64,000 nt of DNA from Chara braunii (taxonomy: Eukaryota > Streptophyta > Charophyceae > Charales > Characeae), in assembly GCA_003427395.1 (NCBI GenBank), contig BFEA01000360.1:82074-146073 (forward strand), written 5' to 3'. Shown here piece after piece: positions 31,010 to 42,943 of this stretch (positions are counted from its first letter, which is position 1; every line of letters starts with the position of its first letter). Made by a program: the position numbers and the translations under genes. Below the pieces are notes generated by a model. The model searched no databases and was not told where the DNA came from. It worked only from the letters and a program-made list of their open reading frames with translations.

Positions 31010-33290
31010 ATGGACTCCCCATTGTCCATTTCTTCACTGTAGAGTAAATCGTTACTTCCATTTTTGTATGTATGTGCTCAAAAGTGAGTTTCACGCACTT
31101 GCTCTCCATATTTTGCATCATTCTTCACTTCGGTGTAAATCGCTATTTCTATCTTTGCTTATTCTAGTATTTTAGTAGTATTGAGCTCATGCATTGTCCA
31201 TTTCATCACTCTAGAGTAAATTGTTACTTCCCTTTTGTCTGTGTGTACTCAAAAGTGAGTTTCACTCAATTTCTCTCGATGTTTTGCTTCATTTTTCACA
31301 TGGGTGTAAATCGTTACTTCTATCTTTGCTTATTCTAGTGTTCTAGTAGTGTTGAGTTCATGCATTGTCCATTTCTTCACTCTAGAGTAAATCGCTACTT
31401 TCCCTTTTGTGTGTGTGTGCTCAAAAGTGAGTTTCACTCACTTTCTCCCCATGTTTTGCTTCATTCTTCACTTGGGTGTAAATCGCTACTTCTATATTTG
31501 CTTATTCTAGTGCTCTTGTAGTCTTGAGCTCATGCATTGTTCATTTTCTTAACTCTAGAAGTAAATCGCTACTTTCCCTTTTATGTGTGTGTACTTAAAA
31601 GTGAGTTTCATTTACTTTATCTCCATGTTTTACTTCATTCTTCACTTGGGTGTAAATTGCTGCTTCTATCATTGCTTATTCTAGTGTTCTAGTAGTTTTG
31701 AGCTCATGCATTGTCCATTCCTTCATTCTAGAGTAAATCACTACTTTCTCTTTTGTGTGTGTGCTCAAAAGTGAGTTTCCCTAACTTTCTCTCCATGTTT
31801 TGCTTCATTCTTCACTTGGGTGTAAATCGCTGCTTCTATCTTTGCTTATTCTGGTGTTCAAGTAGTCTTGAGCTCATCCATTGTCTATTTTTCCACTCTT
31901 GTGTAAATCGCTACTGCCCACTTTGAGTGTGTGTGCTAAAAAAGTAAGTTTCTCTCACTCTCTCTCCATATTTGCTTCATTTTTCACTTGGGTGTAAATC
32001 GCGACATGTATCTTTGCTTATTCTAGTGTTCTAGCAGCCTTGAGCTTATGCATTTTCCATTTCTTCACCCTAGAGTAAATCTCTACTTTCCCTTTTTTTA
32101 TGTGTGTGTTCAAAAATGAGTTTCACTCACTTTCTCTGCATGTTTTATTTCATTCTTCACTTGGGTGTAAATCGCTTCTTCTATCTTTGCTTATTTTAGT
32201 TTTCTAGTAGTGTTGAGCTCACGCATTGTCCATTCCTTCACTCTAGAGTAAATTGTTGCTTTCCCTTTTGTGTGTGTGTGCTCAAAAGTGAGTTTCCCTC
32301 ACTTTCTCTTCATGTTTTGTGTCATTCTTCAGTTTGATGTAAATCACTGCTTGTATCTTTGGTTATTGTAGTATTCTAGTAGTCTTGAGCTCATGCATTG
32401 TCTATTTTTCCACTCTTGTGTAAATCGCTACTACCCACTTTAATTGTGTGTGCTCAAAATGTGAGTTTCTTTCACTCTCTCTCCATATTTGCTTCATTGT
32501 TTACTTGGGTGTAAATCACTACACCTATTTTTGCTTATTTTAGTGTTCTAACAGCCTTGAGCTCATGCATTTTCAATTTCTTCACTCTAGAGTAAATTGC
32601 TACTTTCCCTTTTGTGTGTGTGTGCTCAAAAGTGAGTTTCACTCACTTTCTCTTCATGTGTGTGTGCTCAAAAGTGAGTTTCACTCACTTTCTCTTCATG
32701 TTTTGCTTCATTCTTCACTTGGGTGTCAATCACTGTTTCTATCTTTGCTTATTCTAGTGTTCTAGTAGTGTTGAGCTCATGCATTGTCCATTTCTTCACT
32801 CTAGAATAAATCGTTACTTTCCCTTTTGTGTGTGTGTGCTCAAAAGTGAGTTTCTCTAACTTTCTCTCCATTTTTTGCTTCATTCTTCACTTGGGTGTAA
32901 ATCGTCACTTCCATTTTTGCTTGTTTTAGCGTTCTCGTAGTGTTGAGCTCATGCATTGTCGATTTTATCACTCTATAGTAAATCGTTACTTTCCCCGTTG
33001 TGTGTGTGTGCTCAAAAGTGAGTTTCACTCACTTTCTCTTCATGTTTTGCTTCGTTCTTCACTTGGATGTAAATCGCTACTTCCATCTTTGCTTATTTTA
33101 GTGTTCTAGTAGTGTTGAGCTCATGCATTGTCCATTTCATCACTCTGGAGTAAATTGTTACTTCCCCTTTTGTGTAAATGTGCTCAAAAGAAAGATTAAC
33201 TTACTTTCTCTCCATGTTTTGCTTTATTCCTAATTTGGGTGTGAATCGCTACTTGTGTTCTTGCTTTTTCTAGTCATTAAGTAGTCATGA
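31010..33290. repeat. 170-bp satellite array, 13 units (block X copy 2)
   Basis: GAGTAAATCG-type landmarks near 31041, 31216, 31388, 31560, 31733, 31905, 32074, 32246, 32419, 32590, 32810, 32980 and 33150. The odd 220-bp step after 32590 comes from a tandem duplication of about 46-49 bp, including GTGCTCAAAAGTGAGTTTC, at about 32612-32705. Variant units recur after three units here (31905 and 32419), against five in copy 1. Confidence 0.92.
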
Positions 33291-33353
33291 GTTTATGCAC
33301 TGTCCATAGTTCATGTTAAGTCTACTTATGTTTATATCTTGCAGTTATTCATG
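33291..33353. other. Spacer after satellite (block X copy 2)
   Basis: Contains GTTCATGTTAAGTCTACTTATG and TATATCTTGCAG, matching 12646-12687. The CTTGCAG resembles a 3' splice site, but no transcript structure can be shown. Confidence 0.5.
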
Positions 33354-33680
33354 AGGGATGAGTGACCGGCGCTTTGCTACTACGACTGTGGAATGGGTTA
33401 CCGACGCTTGGTTGCTACTACTATGGGATGAGTGACAAACGCTTGGCTAATATAGCTGAGGGATGGGTGACCAGCGCTTGGCTGCTACTGCTGTGGGATG
33501 GATGACCAGCGCTTAGATGCTACTGTTGTGGGATGGGTGACCGACGCTTTGTTGCTACTGTTGTGAGATGGGTGACCGGTACTTGGCTGCGACAGTTGTG
33601 GGATGGGTGACCGACGCTTGGTTGCTGCAACTATGCGATAAGTGTCAGACGCTTGATTGCTACTTGATTGCTGCAACTAT
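33354..33680. repeat. 35-bp minisatellite, about 8 units (block X copy 2)
   Basis: Same GGGATGGGTGACC-headed unit as at 12688-12845, about twice as many copies, with some truncated units near 33640-33680. It marks the right edge of block X. Confidence 0.85.
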
Positions 33681-33769
33681 GGCCGGTGACTGAGTGCTAA
33701 GCCACTGCCGCTTCATAGGCTAAAGGTCTGGCCACAACCGCTGACCGTTTGGCATGATCTAGGGGTTCG

Positions 33770-34550
33770 CCATCCACCATCTACTTTGCATTGTCCCTAA
33801 CGCCTTTAGCTTCTTCACCCACCCACCATAGCCAACCATCTCACACCTTCTTCCTCCTCCATCTTCTTCACCTATCCACCATAGCCAATCACCTCAACCA
33901 TTCTTCCTCTTCTATCTTCTTCATTTATCCACCATAACCGACCAGCTCACACCTTCTCCCTCCTCCATCTTCTTCACCCATCCACCATAACCAGCCTCCT
34001 CACACCTTCTTCCTCTTCTGTCTTCTTCACTCATCTACCATAGCTAACCACCTCACACATTTTTCCTCATCCACCATCTTTACCCATCCACCATAGTCAA
34101 CCACCTCACACCTTCTTCCTCCTCCATCTTCTTCACCCATCCACCACAGCCAACCACCCCACACCTTTTTCCTCCTCCATCTTCTTCACCCATCCACCAC
34201 AGCCAACCACCCCACACCTTCTTCCTCCTCCTTCTTCACCCATCCACCATAGCCAACCACCTCACACCTTCTTCCTCCTCCGTCTTTCCCATCCGTCCAC
34301 CATAACAAACCACCTCGCACCTTCCTCCTCCTCCACCTTCTCCACCCATCCACCATAACCAACCACCTCACACCTTCTTCCCCCTCCATCTTCTTCACCC
34401 ATCCACCATATCCAACCACCTCACACCTTCTTCCTCCTCCATCTTCTTCACCCATCTATCATAGCCAACCACCTCACACCTTCTTCATCCACCATCCTCT
34501 CACCCATCCACGATAGCCAACCACCTCACACCTTCCTCCTCCATCTTCTT
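33770..34550. repeat. 54-bp minisatellite (block Y copy 2)
   Basis: Plus strand CTTCTTCACCCATCCACCAT and AGCCAACCACCTCACACCTT repeat with a period of about 54 bp, roughly 13 units. This is the reverse complement of 15865-16276, expanded. Frames through it are repeat artefacts. Confidence 0.85.
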
Positions 34551-35927
34551 CACCACCCAAGGATTGTGTCCAACGAAGCACCAAACAGTAAAAGGGACCT
34601 TAGGTAGGACGGTAGGACAAATAGGGGGGTAAGTTTGATTAGGCGAAGGAAGTCTTTTTTCCCCTTTCCTATCCCTTCTTCTTTCCTTTTCCTTCCTTCT
34701 CTCTTCCTCCTCCTCCCTCTTTTTTCCTCCTCTTCTTCTTTTTCACTGCCGCCTTCCTCCTTCCATCCCCGCTCTTTCTTGCATCCTGAAAAACTTGGCC
34801 TTACCCTTCCCTCCTCCTTTCTCGTGGCATGTGACTAACCCTCCTCCACTCACTTGTTACATTGCCAGAGAATGAACGGTGAAAAAAATCAGTCCGCACT
34901 TGGTGGAGAAAGTGGGCAAGCGAGGGACCGGCGGTCCCTTGTGCCGCCAAGAAGGAAAGGGAGGAGCACTTGAGAAATTGGGAGGGCTATACTCTTGAGA
35001 ATTGAAAGGAGGGAAAAAAGAGCGTGACGCGAGGTCAGTTGAATCAATCATTTCCCCGACTGCGTGACTATGAGAAGAGGATGGAATGATTGAGCAAAGG
35101 AAGGAGAATGAAGGGAAACCAAAGAACGAAAAAGAAAAGAAAATTAGGCATGCGGTAAGGGTTGTGTGCTGACCCCTAGGGGGATTGTATCGGTTTTTGC
35201 CTTTGTGTGGAATTGTGCAGGTGAGTAAGCCTTGGGATGTCTTGAGCGGGACCTGGCCGGGAGAAACCGAGTGGCACAGGAAGACCGAAGAGAGGCAAAG
35301 GGGCTAAGGAGCCCCTAATGTAAAATCTACCCATGAAAGAGACCCTTGTCTATGAGTTCTGGAGTCCGAATGAAAGAAAGGAGTGAAACTTTAGCTAATC
35401 GGAATGTGAAATGGCGTGTGTATGCATATGAAGGTCCCAAAAGGACTAAGGGGCTTGCACCAATGACGATGGATGAAATGTGTGAGACACTAAGAATGCA
35501 TAGAGGTGAGGGGGAAGACGACATTGCCACACCCCGATGCTGCTATAGGGTTGTTGTATTTAGGGAAATGGTGTCTGGCCTAAGGATGACGCTTAGCCGA
35601 CGCACAAAAGAAGAGGAACTCTCAAAGAATCCCTTGACTGCCTGCGTATTGGAAAGAGCATTTGCTTAGAGAACACAACCAAGAATCAGAAAATCAGCAC
35701 TTGCGGAAAGACCAGTAAGACTACCACCCGACGCGAGGGCTGAGCTACATCCCCAATGTCAAGCTCTCTCGCTCATCGACCCACCCCCATCCATCTCAAA
35801 GCACTAAGTGGGGGTGACCCTGGGACGAACGGCCCGCACCCTGAGCGTGAGTGTGGGCGGGCTGAGCCAACTGGGACCCACAGTGGGTCGACAAAGGCTC
35901 GAAAGTCTACCGGGGTTTGACTCTACA
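34551..35927. repeat. Block Y, copy 2
   Basis: Aligns with the reverse complement of 14506-15864. It ends at GTTTGACTCTACA (35927), after which chromovirus integrase sequence starts. Small frames such as 34635-34838 (low-complexity Ser/Phe/Leu) are not supported. Confidence 0.75.
35352..35669 (+). CDS. Conserved unknown ORF of block Y (105 codons, intact copy)
   Basis: An ATG at 35352 opens MSSGVRMKERSETLA; a TTG six bases upstream would also be in frame. The product is basic, with KGLAPMTMDEMCETLRMHRG in the middle and GLRMTLSRRTKEEELSK near the end, and stops at 35669. The inverted copy at 14760-15077 has exactly the same length with no indels, though with two stops. No family is recognised, and no signal peptide or membrane segment is seen. 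It may be a host gene fragment carried by block Y or an element protein; coding status rests on the two-copy comparison only. Confidence 0.45.
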   Translation: MSSGVRMKERSETLANRNVKWRVYAYEGPKRTKGLAPMTMDEMCETLRMHRGEGEDDIATPRCCYRVVVFREMVSGLRMTLSRRTKEEELSKNPLTACVLERAFA

Positions 35928-36992
35928 CCGCGCTTTACCAGCCGATTTTGGCGACGGCTCGACGAGGTTTACGGCACCCACCTCCGCTTCTCCTCGTCTT
36001 ACCATCCTCAGACTGATGGTCAGACCGAGGTCATGAATAGGACTCTCGGAGATATTATCCGAAATATTATTCATGACAACCAGCAGTGGGATTTTAATCT
36101 TGCCCATGCGGAGATAGCCTACAACCACGCCGTCTCGGCAGCCACGGGGATTTCGCCTTACTATTGCGACCTCGACTATCACCCTCGTGTTCCTGCGGAC
36201 TTCCTTCGACCGTCACAGATGCACCCCCACACGAGTTGTCCCGCGCTGGATGATTGGGTTGCACACATGACGTCGATCATGAAGACCACACATGATTACG
36301 TAGTCGCTTCCCAGACTCGCACGACAGCACGTGCGAACCGATCGAGGATGGATTATTCATTCAAAGTTGGTGATGATGTGGTTACCGACACCCGCCACTT
36401 ACAGCTTGAAGCGGACACGCTTCGCAAGTTTTGGTGTCGCTTCTTTGGCTCATGTCGCATTCTTCAGACCGCCGGTTTTGATACGGCTTCTAGCCCAGTT
36501 AGCTTTCGTGTGAAGCTGCCCGACTACCTACGCCAAGCTCATGTACACGATGTCTACCACGTCTCGTTATTGCGTCCCTACCGCAGACCGTCTGAGTGTT
36601 TCGCTAGGCGACCATACGAGCGCCCTCCACCTATCATGGTGGACGGCCACGAGGAGTTCCTCGTTTCAGACATCATTGGTCGCCGAGTCACCGACAACAA
36701 CTCTCCTCATGTCGGGTATCTCATATGTTGGAAGGGTTACCTTGATAAGGAGGCTACTTAGGAGCCCCTCGAGCACTTGCAGCATGCTCGCATGTTGGTG
36801 CGCGCCTATGACCGTGCTCGTCGTGCTGGGTTGACCGCTCCTCCTCATCCCACTGACCCTCCTCCTTCTCCCTCGGCTGAGGAGACCGTTGAAGTTGAGC
36901 GTGCTCCATTTGAGGCAGACCTTCAGCAGCGGCCAGATGCTTCTGAGCGTCCACACCGCACTAGTAATAGTCCTGCTCTATACGATGATTGA
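35928..36992 (+). pseudogene. Element D integrase C-terminal half and chromodomain
   Basis: Pol fragment of a chromovirus. It begins at RFTSRFWRRLDEVYG, just after the lost second catalytic Asp, and continues through SSYHPQTDGQTEVMNR with the catalytic Glu, WDFNLAHAEIAYNHA, the GPY/F-equivalent KFWCRFFGSCRIL and the linker HVHDVYHVSLLRPYR. The chromodomain EEFLVSDIIGRR, YLICWKGYLDKEAT is cut by TAG at 36759-36761 where a Trp is expected before Glu-Pro. The same frame continues to a natural stop at 36992. Upstream Pol is missing, and the frame is fused to block Y through an ATG at 35808. Confidence 0.85.
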
Positions 36993-38765
36993 CTCTGACT
37001 TATCTTCCCACGTCTTTGAGTTCTCAGTACTCCATCCACTCCAGTTTTTCCACTTCAGCTCGTCGACGTTGCGACTCTTCCTCGACGACATTCCGGACTT
37101 CTCATCATGGACGTCATCGGAAGCTTCATGGAGTTCGTCACGATCAGCTCTGCCTACTTTAGACGCCGTCACTCTCTTACCACCTTACCCTGTATAGTAG
37201 CCTGATTGTGTCACATGATGGTCTCCCTTCGCCGGGTTCCTCTGAGTTGGGCCCTCCCTTGGTATACGTATAGGCATCTAGACCGTAGCGTTACCTTGGT
37301 TTCCCAGCTTACGGATCCAACTCCGCATTTGCATGATTCCCTTACCCATCACCTTTTCTACCCTCTGCCGGCCCTCATGCCCTAGTTAGGCAGCCTCACA
37401 TGCTTCATCTAGGTGCGCCCAGTATATCGGGCTCCCTTGTTCCCTTGCATGGTCGACCCTCCATAGCGGTCACCCCTTTAGTCGAGCATTACCTACCCTG
37501 ATGGTCTATCTGTTAGGGTCATTGGTTCTGTTCGCTCCCAGTTCCCTACCCTCATTAAGCCTGATGGCATGTGTCTCCTTGTCATTTTGTGTGGGTGTCC
37601 TTAGGAGTTATCGACCCTTAGGCTGCATTCACCACCCTCAGAGACCATCGCACCCTTTGGTTTGCGACACACTCCTCTTGTGACATATGGTTGTATTGTT
37701 GTTGCTTTGTTGCTCTCAGAATGAGGCTACTGCCTCTGACATTTCTAGGATTTAGTTGTTCTGCTTTTGCTGTTCTTAGGACTTATAAACTAGTCAGTTG
37801 TCTCCAGACTTAGGCTACTGCCTCCAACATTCTAGGATCTAGTTGTCATTACTTTCTTCTTTCCTAGGACATTTATCCTAGTTAGTTGCTTCTGCTTTCA
37901 CTTAGGCTGTTAGCTGTGACATTGCTATTTTTGTGACATTTTCTATTCTAGGTTGCATCGCATGGACTCAACATGGAGCTTGCTCCGCATCTTAGACTAC
38001 TCGGGTTTTCTTTTTCTTTGGTAGAGTTCCGCTTCTTAGCGGAAGCGTGCTTGTATCTAGGCGATCCATCATAGGTCGAGGATCGTGTAGCGGACCTCTG
38101 GTTGGCCTGTGAGACCAACCCCTTGGCCTGTTCTCACAGGCCTGTTGTATTCGGGGTAGTCCAGTCCAGGTCGATACCTCTGTCGGTACCTGCCAATCCA
38201 GTCCAGTTCAGTCAGTCCGCTGGGGTATACCCCAGTTGTTGTCTGTTTTTCAGATCATTCTGCATTGGCACATTTTGGAGTACGTGCGTTGGAGTCCAGT
38301 GTGGGAGTTGCGCTTTGCCATCTCGCTCCCCCTTCATCCTCCATCTCCATGTCTATCCCAGGTGGAGCACCACACCCAGTGGGTCCGCCACATATGCAAT
38401 CTAATGATCAGGCGTTTTTTTCTCAGTCTACCTCTGTGGGCCTCTTACCAAATTACGGACTTGGCACTGTTTTTGGACCATGGTACCTCGCGAAGGCACT
38501 TAGCAGCCAACCGTAGACTTTGTGCTTAAACAGCCCAATAAATTTTTCGCCGGTGTAACTACCTGATTTTCCAGCAAATATGCAGCAACGACCACCATTT
38601 ACAGCCCACCATAATGGGAGTAGTGATCCATCATCCAACCCTAAACTTGGCTAGATGCCCTGCCAGTTTTGACCTAACAATGGACAGTATCTGACCCTAG
38701 GTGTGGAGCAGGCCCAAACACGATTCTGTTAGGACTAGACACAATTTTGCTCCAGGACAGGGACA
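36993..38765. other. Downstream of element D, possible LTR from about 38086
   Basis: No gene is supported. Sequence just after the D stop may be its 3' non-coding region. A weak candidate LTR start is TGTAGCGGACCTC at 38086, preceded by GGTCGAGGATCG, which resembles the end of a chromovirus leader. An AATAAA lies near 38539. No matching second LTR exists in the window, so this remains a guess. Confidence 0.3.
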
Positions 38766-39892
38766 TGTGAGGAACGTGTCCTCATGGGGCCCTAGCCAAC
38801 ATGCACATGTTCTGGACTTTGGCCCCCAACAAGCCTCATGCCTGCCCTAAGTGAAGGCGGACCTGAATATCCATGAGAGGTCCTTATCTCAGCATTTTCC
38901 AATGTGGGTATCAGACAGTTGCTGCATGCCAGTTGGTTGAAGTGCAACCTGGGCCTCTGGATGGGCTCTTTCCGGAAGCAGCAGCTGCGTCAAGCAGTTG
39001 AACCCAAGACGCAGGTGGTTGCGCCCTGGGCACACACAGTGTGAGGCCGACACATCGCGAAGTGGCCGCGGACCAATGAGAATGCAGCATTGCTGTCACA
39101 CCTACCCCACGGGCCAACGCAAAAACGGCAAACACTTGGAGCCTGGAGGCATCCTGGAGGTGGCCAACCAAAGAGGGTCCAGGCCCTTAACTGTAGGAAT
39201 GGTTCTGGGCGCAGACACAGGGGCCCGACCGGAAGCAACTGGAAACTTCCTCGGTCAGGCCCAGACTGCCCAGCAGGGCATCTACTCCCATATAGAGAGG
39301 AGGCCGACCAAGGGAAGGCATTATGGCCTAGGCAGGCAATGTGGACACACTGCTGCAACGCTGCGCAAGTGTCTGCAATAGCGCTGCTGGCTAGGGCGCA
39401 AACGGGCTTTATGAGGTGAAGTGGGGCGCTGCAGGGCAGCGGGGCGCTTAGCGGCCATAGCTGGGCTCGAGGGGCCGCAAGCAGGTGATTGGAGATGGTG
39501 GTCTTCAGGGAGGAGGCGCATGAGTGGGAGGATAAGGTCTGATGAGGGGAGAAGAGAGAACGTACCTGATGTATAGGGGAGGTCGACATTGGTGTTTACT
39601 TCATGTACATTGGTCTTCGACGACGAAGTAATCATGTTGCATGAATGTAGATAGGATAGATAGGCTGAGTAGAGTAGGCTGGGTGATGGGCGTCGTACAG
39701 TAGGAGCGACATTGGATATTGCGTTGGTGTGGCCTGAGGGCTTGGACATTGGCTCACGAGTTCATTGTATCGCTCTTATGTGGATGAAATTTTGGTGCAA
39801 TTATGCTCTCTACTTAGTACATGACTATCTGGACTCGTGCGCGATTTTGCAAATTGGTTTTCTGTCTATCGCTCTCACTCATATTCCTTGCA
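38766..39892 (+). mobile_element. Element E 5' LTR
   Basis: The 1127-bp sequence TGTGAGGA...CCTTGCA is the reverse-complement relative of the element C LTRs. Shared features in inverted order include GCCCTAAGTGAAGG near the start, CCATATAGAGAGGAGGCC (39294), and GGTCTTCAGGGAGG (39500). Both ends match the family, TG[CT]GAGGA and TTCCTTGCA. It is followed by a primer-binding site, so E reads on the plus strand. No 3' LTR of E is found. Confidence 0.75.
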
Positions 39893-39895
39893 ATT

Positions 39896-39907
39896 TGATA
39901 TTGAAGC
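39896..39907 (+). other. Decayed primer-binding site of element E
   Basis: TGATATTGAAGC lies 3 bases after the LTR. It matches the element C site TGGTATCGGAGC at 9 of 12 positions, and all three differences are transitions (G to A or C to T). The next bases, TGGTTCAAG, also match C. The initiator Met-tRNA would prime minus-strand synthesis at such a site. Confidence 0.7.
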
Positions 39908-41177
39908 TGGTTCAAGATCGCCATTACCTGCCGCTGGCGACATTTTTACTTGGTGCACTGACGATGCTTCTTCGCAGTAAGGATACTTCAGCGTTGGCAT
40001 AAGTAACCACTCCCGGGAAGAGGGGAGTTCGTCTGAAGGTTGGCACAACATGGGAGCTGTGGCGACAACGGATGTATGTATGAGGATGAGATCATGCTGA
40101 TGTGGCATTTTGGCTGAGGTGGCAGTGCATTGCATTGTGGGTGGTACCGAGGCTATGACCGGTCATCGAAATGCACGTCCGCTCAATTGGTGAGAAATCT
40201 GTGGTTGGGGCCAGGTATCTCTAGGTACGTTGTTCCCCTACCTTATCTTCCCTCTCAATCTCCTCTTACCGTGAGGAAGTGAGTCCAACCTTGAGTGTCC
40301 TGTTTTGAGTAAGGAGTCGTGAGCGCTCTATCTTGAGAGACGACATTCTTCCCGGTGGCGTATCTGGCAGGAGAGGGTGGTGCCTCTGAAGGGCCCTGGT
40401 CGAAGGAGAGGTCACGGTCACCATGCCAACCCAAGGGAGTAGTACACGCAGGTCATGCTGCTTTGTCCTTTGAAGCTCTTTGTTGCGCCAATAGATGAGA
40501 CGTGGACTGACCGGTCCTTTGTTGATGCTCACAAGATCGTCTTTAAATTTTTCTGGCAGGGTTTTGATCTCAATATTTGTTGTGATCGTCGTCCTGTTTG
40601 TGATGTTAAATAATTCCTGAGGACCTTGGGGGCTGTCCTTAAAATGCCTCTTGATCAGCCAGATCAGTCAGACGTAAGGCTGCTTGCACACAAGGGTAAA
40701 TAAAGGGCAGTTCTGGTCATAAGCAAGTTCTTGGGCACAGGGGTGGGGCGCTAATGCACTCCTTAGTCTCCACTGCTTAATGATGCGGACAGGTACGTTG
40801 GATATAGGTAAAGGAAGATTCCAATTGAGGCTCAACTACATACACAACTATTTCCGTTGTGCATGCATCTGATCACATGATTTATTATTTCTATTTTGAC
40901 TAATTGGTGGACAGACTGCTAACACCTAGCAGACAACTTAGATTAGGACTGTAGTGGTCTACCATAGCCAGTTCTTCTCGAAGCTGCTGTAAGTGAAACT
41001 AATCAAAGTAGAGTAAGATCATGTGCTCAGTCTGTGTATATGTTGATGATACCGCTTGAACGATAGCCTAGGTGACTTCCGGATATTAATGTAATTTAAC
41101 TATTTTTCAACTCGGTCAAACACATAATGTGGTAGGCCCCAGTGAGGGCACTAGTGCAGACAGTGCCTACTTAGCTG
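39908..41177 (+). mobile_element. Element E 5' leader
   Basis: Non-coding leader. The reverse complement of about 40280-40760 aligns with the element C leader (for example AATTCCTGAGGACCTT at 40609 against AAGGTCCTCAGGAATT at 56103). The small frames here are not supported as genes. Confidence 0.65.
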
Positions 41178-42930
41178 ATGAGCGGTTCAGATAGTGGTGA
41201 AGGCACAACTGAGGATCGAAGGCAAACACAGCAGGATACACGAAGGATACCTGTAGTGTTTCAGGTTCTACTACCAGAGGACGAGAGAAGGTTCAGGGCC
41301 GAAGCAGGAGCCCGATATTTAGAGACTGCTAGAGAGGCAGCAACAACTGTGGAACGAGTGAGCAGCAACTAGGGTTGTAGCAATGGCTACATCTGAAGCG
41401 ACCTCTTTAGGTCAGCAAACATTAGGTATGCCGACCAGCTCGCAGTCCACGTCCTGTGGGGCAGGATCAAGTAGTTCTCCTAGTCAGATGGCGGGCTCAC
41501 AGTACAACTCGCCACCTCCACGCACTAGAGAGACCAATGAACTCCAGCAAGTGGAGTTGATCCGCTTAGAGTTAGCGAAGGAACTTAGAGAAGCTATCGA
41601 AAGGGAAACAAAGATTAGAATTAGGAAAGCCAAACTAGAGAGTAGGAGGGGAGACAAAGCTGTTGTAGAAGGGTTAAATAATGCGATCCTAAACGACACA
41701 GGTAGAATCCTCGTGGTGGGTCTATTGCCCATGCATGCTTACATGGACAGCAAACTGGATGCTATCTAGAATACCCTTGACAATATACTGAGTGCCATGC
41801 AAGGGATGGGAAGAGCTTTCACATCTCCAACAGGCGGGCCTAGTTTCTGGTCTCCAACTTTTCCATCATTGATCTCCTCATTGGTGATGATAGGTCCTAT
41901 TGTGTCTTGGTTTAGCAGTTCACCAAATGGTACATGAGTAGCAGCAACACTAATTGGTCCAGAGGCTGGAGCTACGCAACAATCGGTCCCACCAAATGGG
42001 ACAACAGAAGCCTTGGTACCCCAAGACTTCACTGAAACCACCCTCAACCTTCTCAGGAGATGAGAAGGATAAGGCTCTCGACACTTGGTTGAGAACGGTG
42101 CCGGTGTGAGAAAGGGCAAAGAGGACGCTATTAGAGGGGTGATCACTGCCGCCTCATATCTTGAGGGATCGGCAGCGCGATGGCTAGATGGATTGGGAGC
42201 CCGAAAAGGGTTCGGCAGGCGCATGAATGATTGGGCTAAAACCCATATTTTAGAAAGCTTCATGAAGTTGGTAGAGACGCGATGGCACAACCCTCAACAG
42301 ACCCAGCAGGCCATTGATGCATTGACCAGGCTTGATACTAAGAAGTATAAGTCCGCGCGAAAACTTACCTCTGTCGTGGAGCGACTCATTGTCGTCCCAG
42401 ATGTACGCTACAATCCGCATGTCTTGATGGCCATGTTCTTAAGATGTCTTCTCACATATGTCAAAAACTTGCTGGTCAGCGAGGCCGACATCGAATATCA
42501 TACTCTGGACTCCTGCAACAAGAAGGCCCTAGACTTGGAGGCTAGGCTAGGAGGAGTGGAAGAAAGAAGAAGAGTCCACAAGAGTGGAAAAAAAAAGGTA
42601 GTAGATTGATGATGGTTGATTCCGATGGGAATCAAACTGAGATTGACAATTATTCCGACTTAGTGGACGAGACAAAGTTTTGACGTGAGGATAGTGTTGA
42701 GGGTAGCAACCTCGCTTCCTTAGTGAGAGTTAAGGCAGGTGGCCGCGACAAGGGCAGTCAACAAAAGATTCAGGGGCAGACCAAAAACTCAAACAAGATT
42801 CCTGCTTGGACGAGGGCGGGTCTGGATCAAGATGTGTGGTGAGACCGTTATTCACGAGGAGCTTGCATAAACTGCGACGAGTACGGCCATCAACAATTTA
42901 GGTGTAAGAACGCGAAGGTATCGCAAACGA
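41178..42930 (+). pseudogene. Element E Gag with intact zinc knuckle
   Basis: The ATG at 41178 opens MSGSDSGEGTTEDRR. A stop ends this frame at 41372, and 41383-41769 continues with a coiled-coil segment (LIRLELAKELREAIERETK). The core frame 42085-42609 has AASYLEGSAARWLDGLGA, ESFMKLVETRWHNPQQTQ and the ...YHTLDSCNKKALDLEARL end. Further on, in another frame near 42862-42903, lies CINCDEYGHQQFRC, a complete CX2CX4HX4C knuckle. It is therefore broken by several stops and shifts but keeps the same order as the gag of A and C. Confidence 0.8.
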
Positions 42931-42943
42931 TACCTCTCAAAGG

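Noticed and set aside
32565-32765. Plus-strand frame with an internally repeated peptide (LKSEFHSLSLHV)
   Set aside because: The peptide repeat is only the 46-49-bp DNA duplication inside one satellite unit.
34186-34455. Minus-strand Gly/Trp/Val repeat protein
   Set aside because: A 54-bp minisatellite that happens to be a multiple of three. No independent evidence of coding.
38990-39749. Overlapping minus-strand frames of 199 and 142 codons
   Set aside because: They lie inside the element E LTR, are rich in Ala/Ser/Pro/Cys and have no motifs. LTRs of this family are not known to code here.
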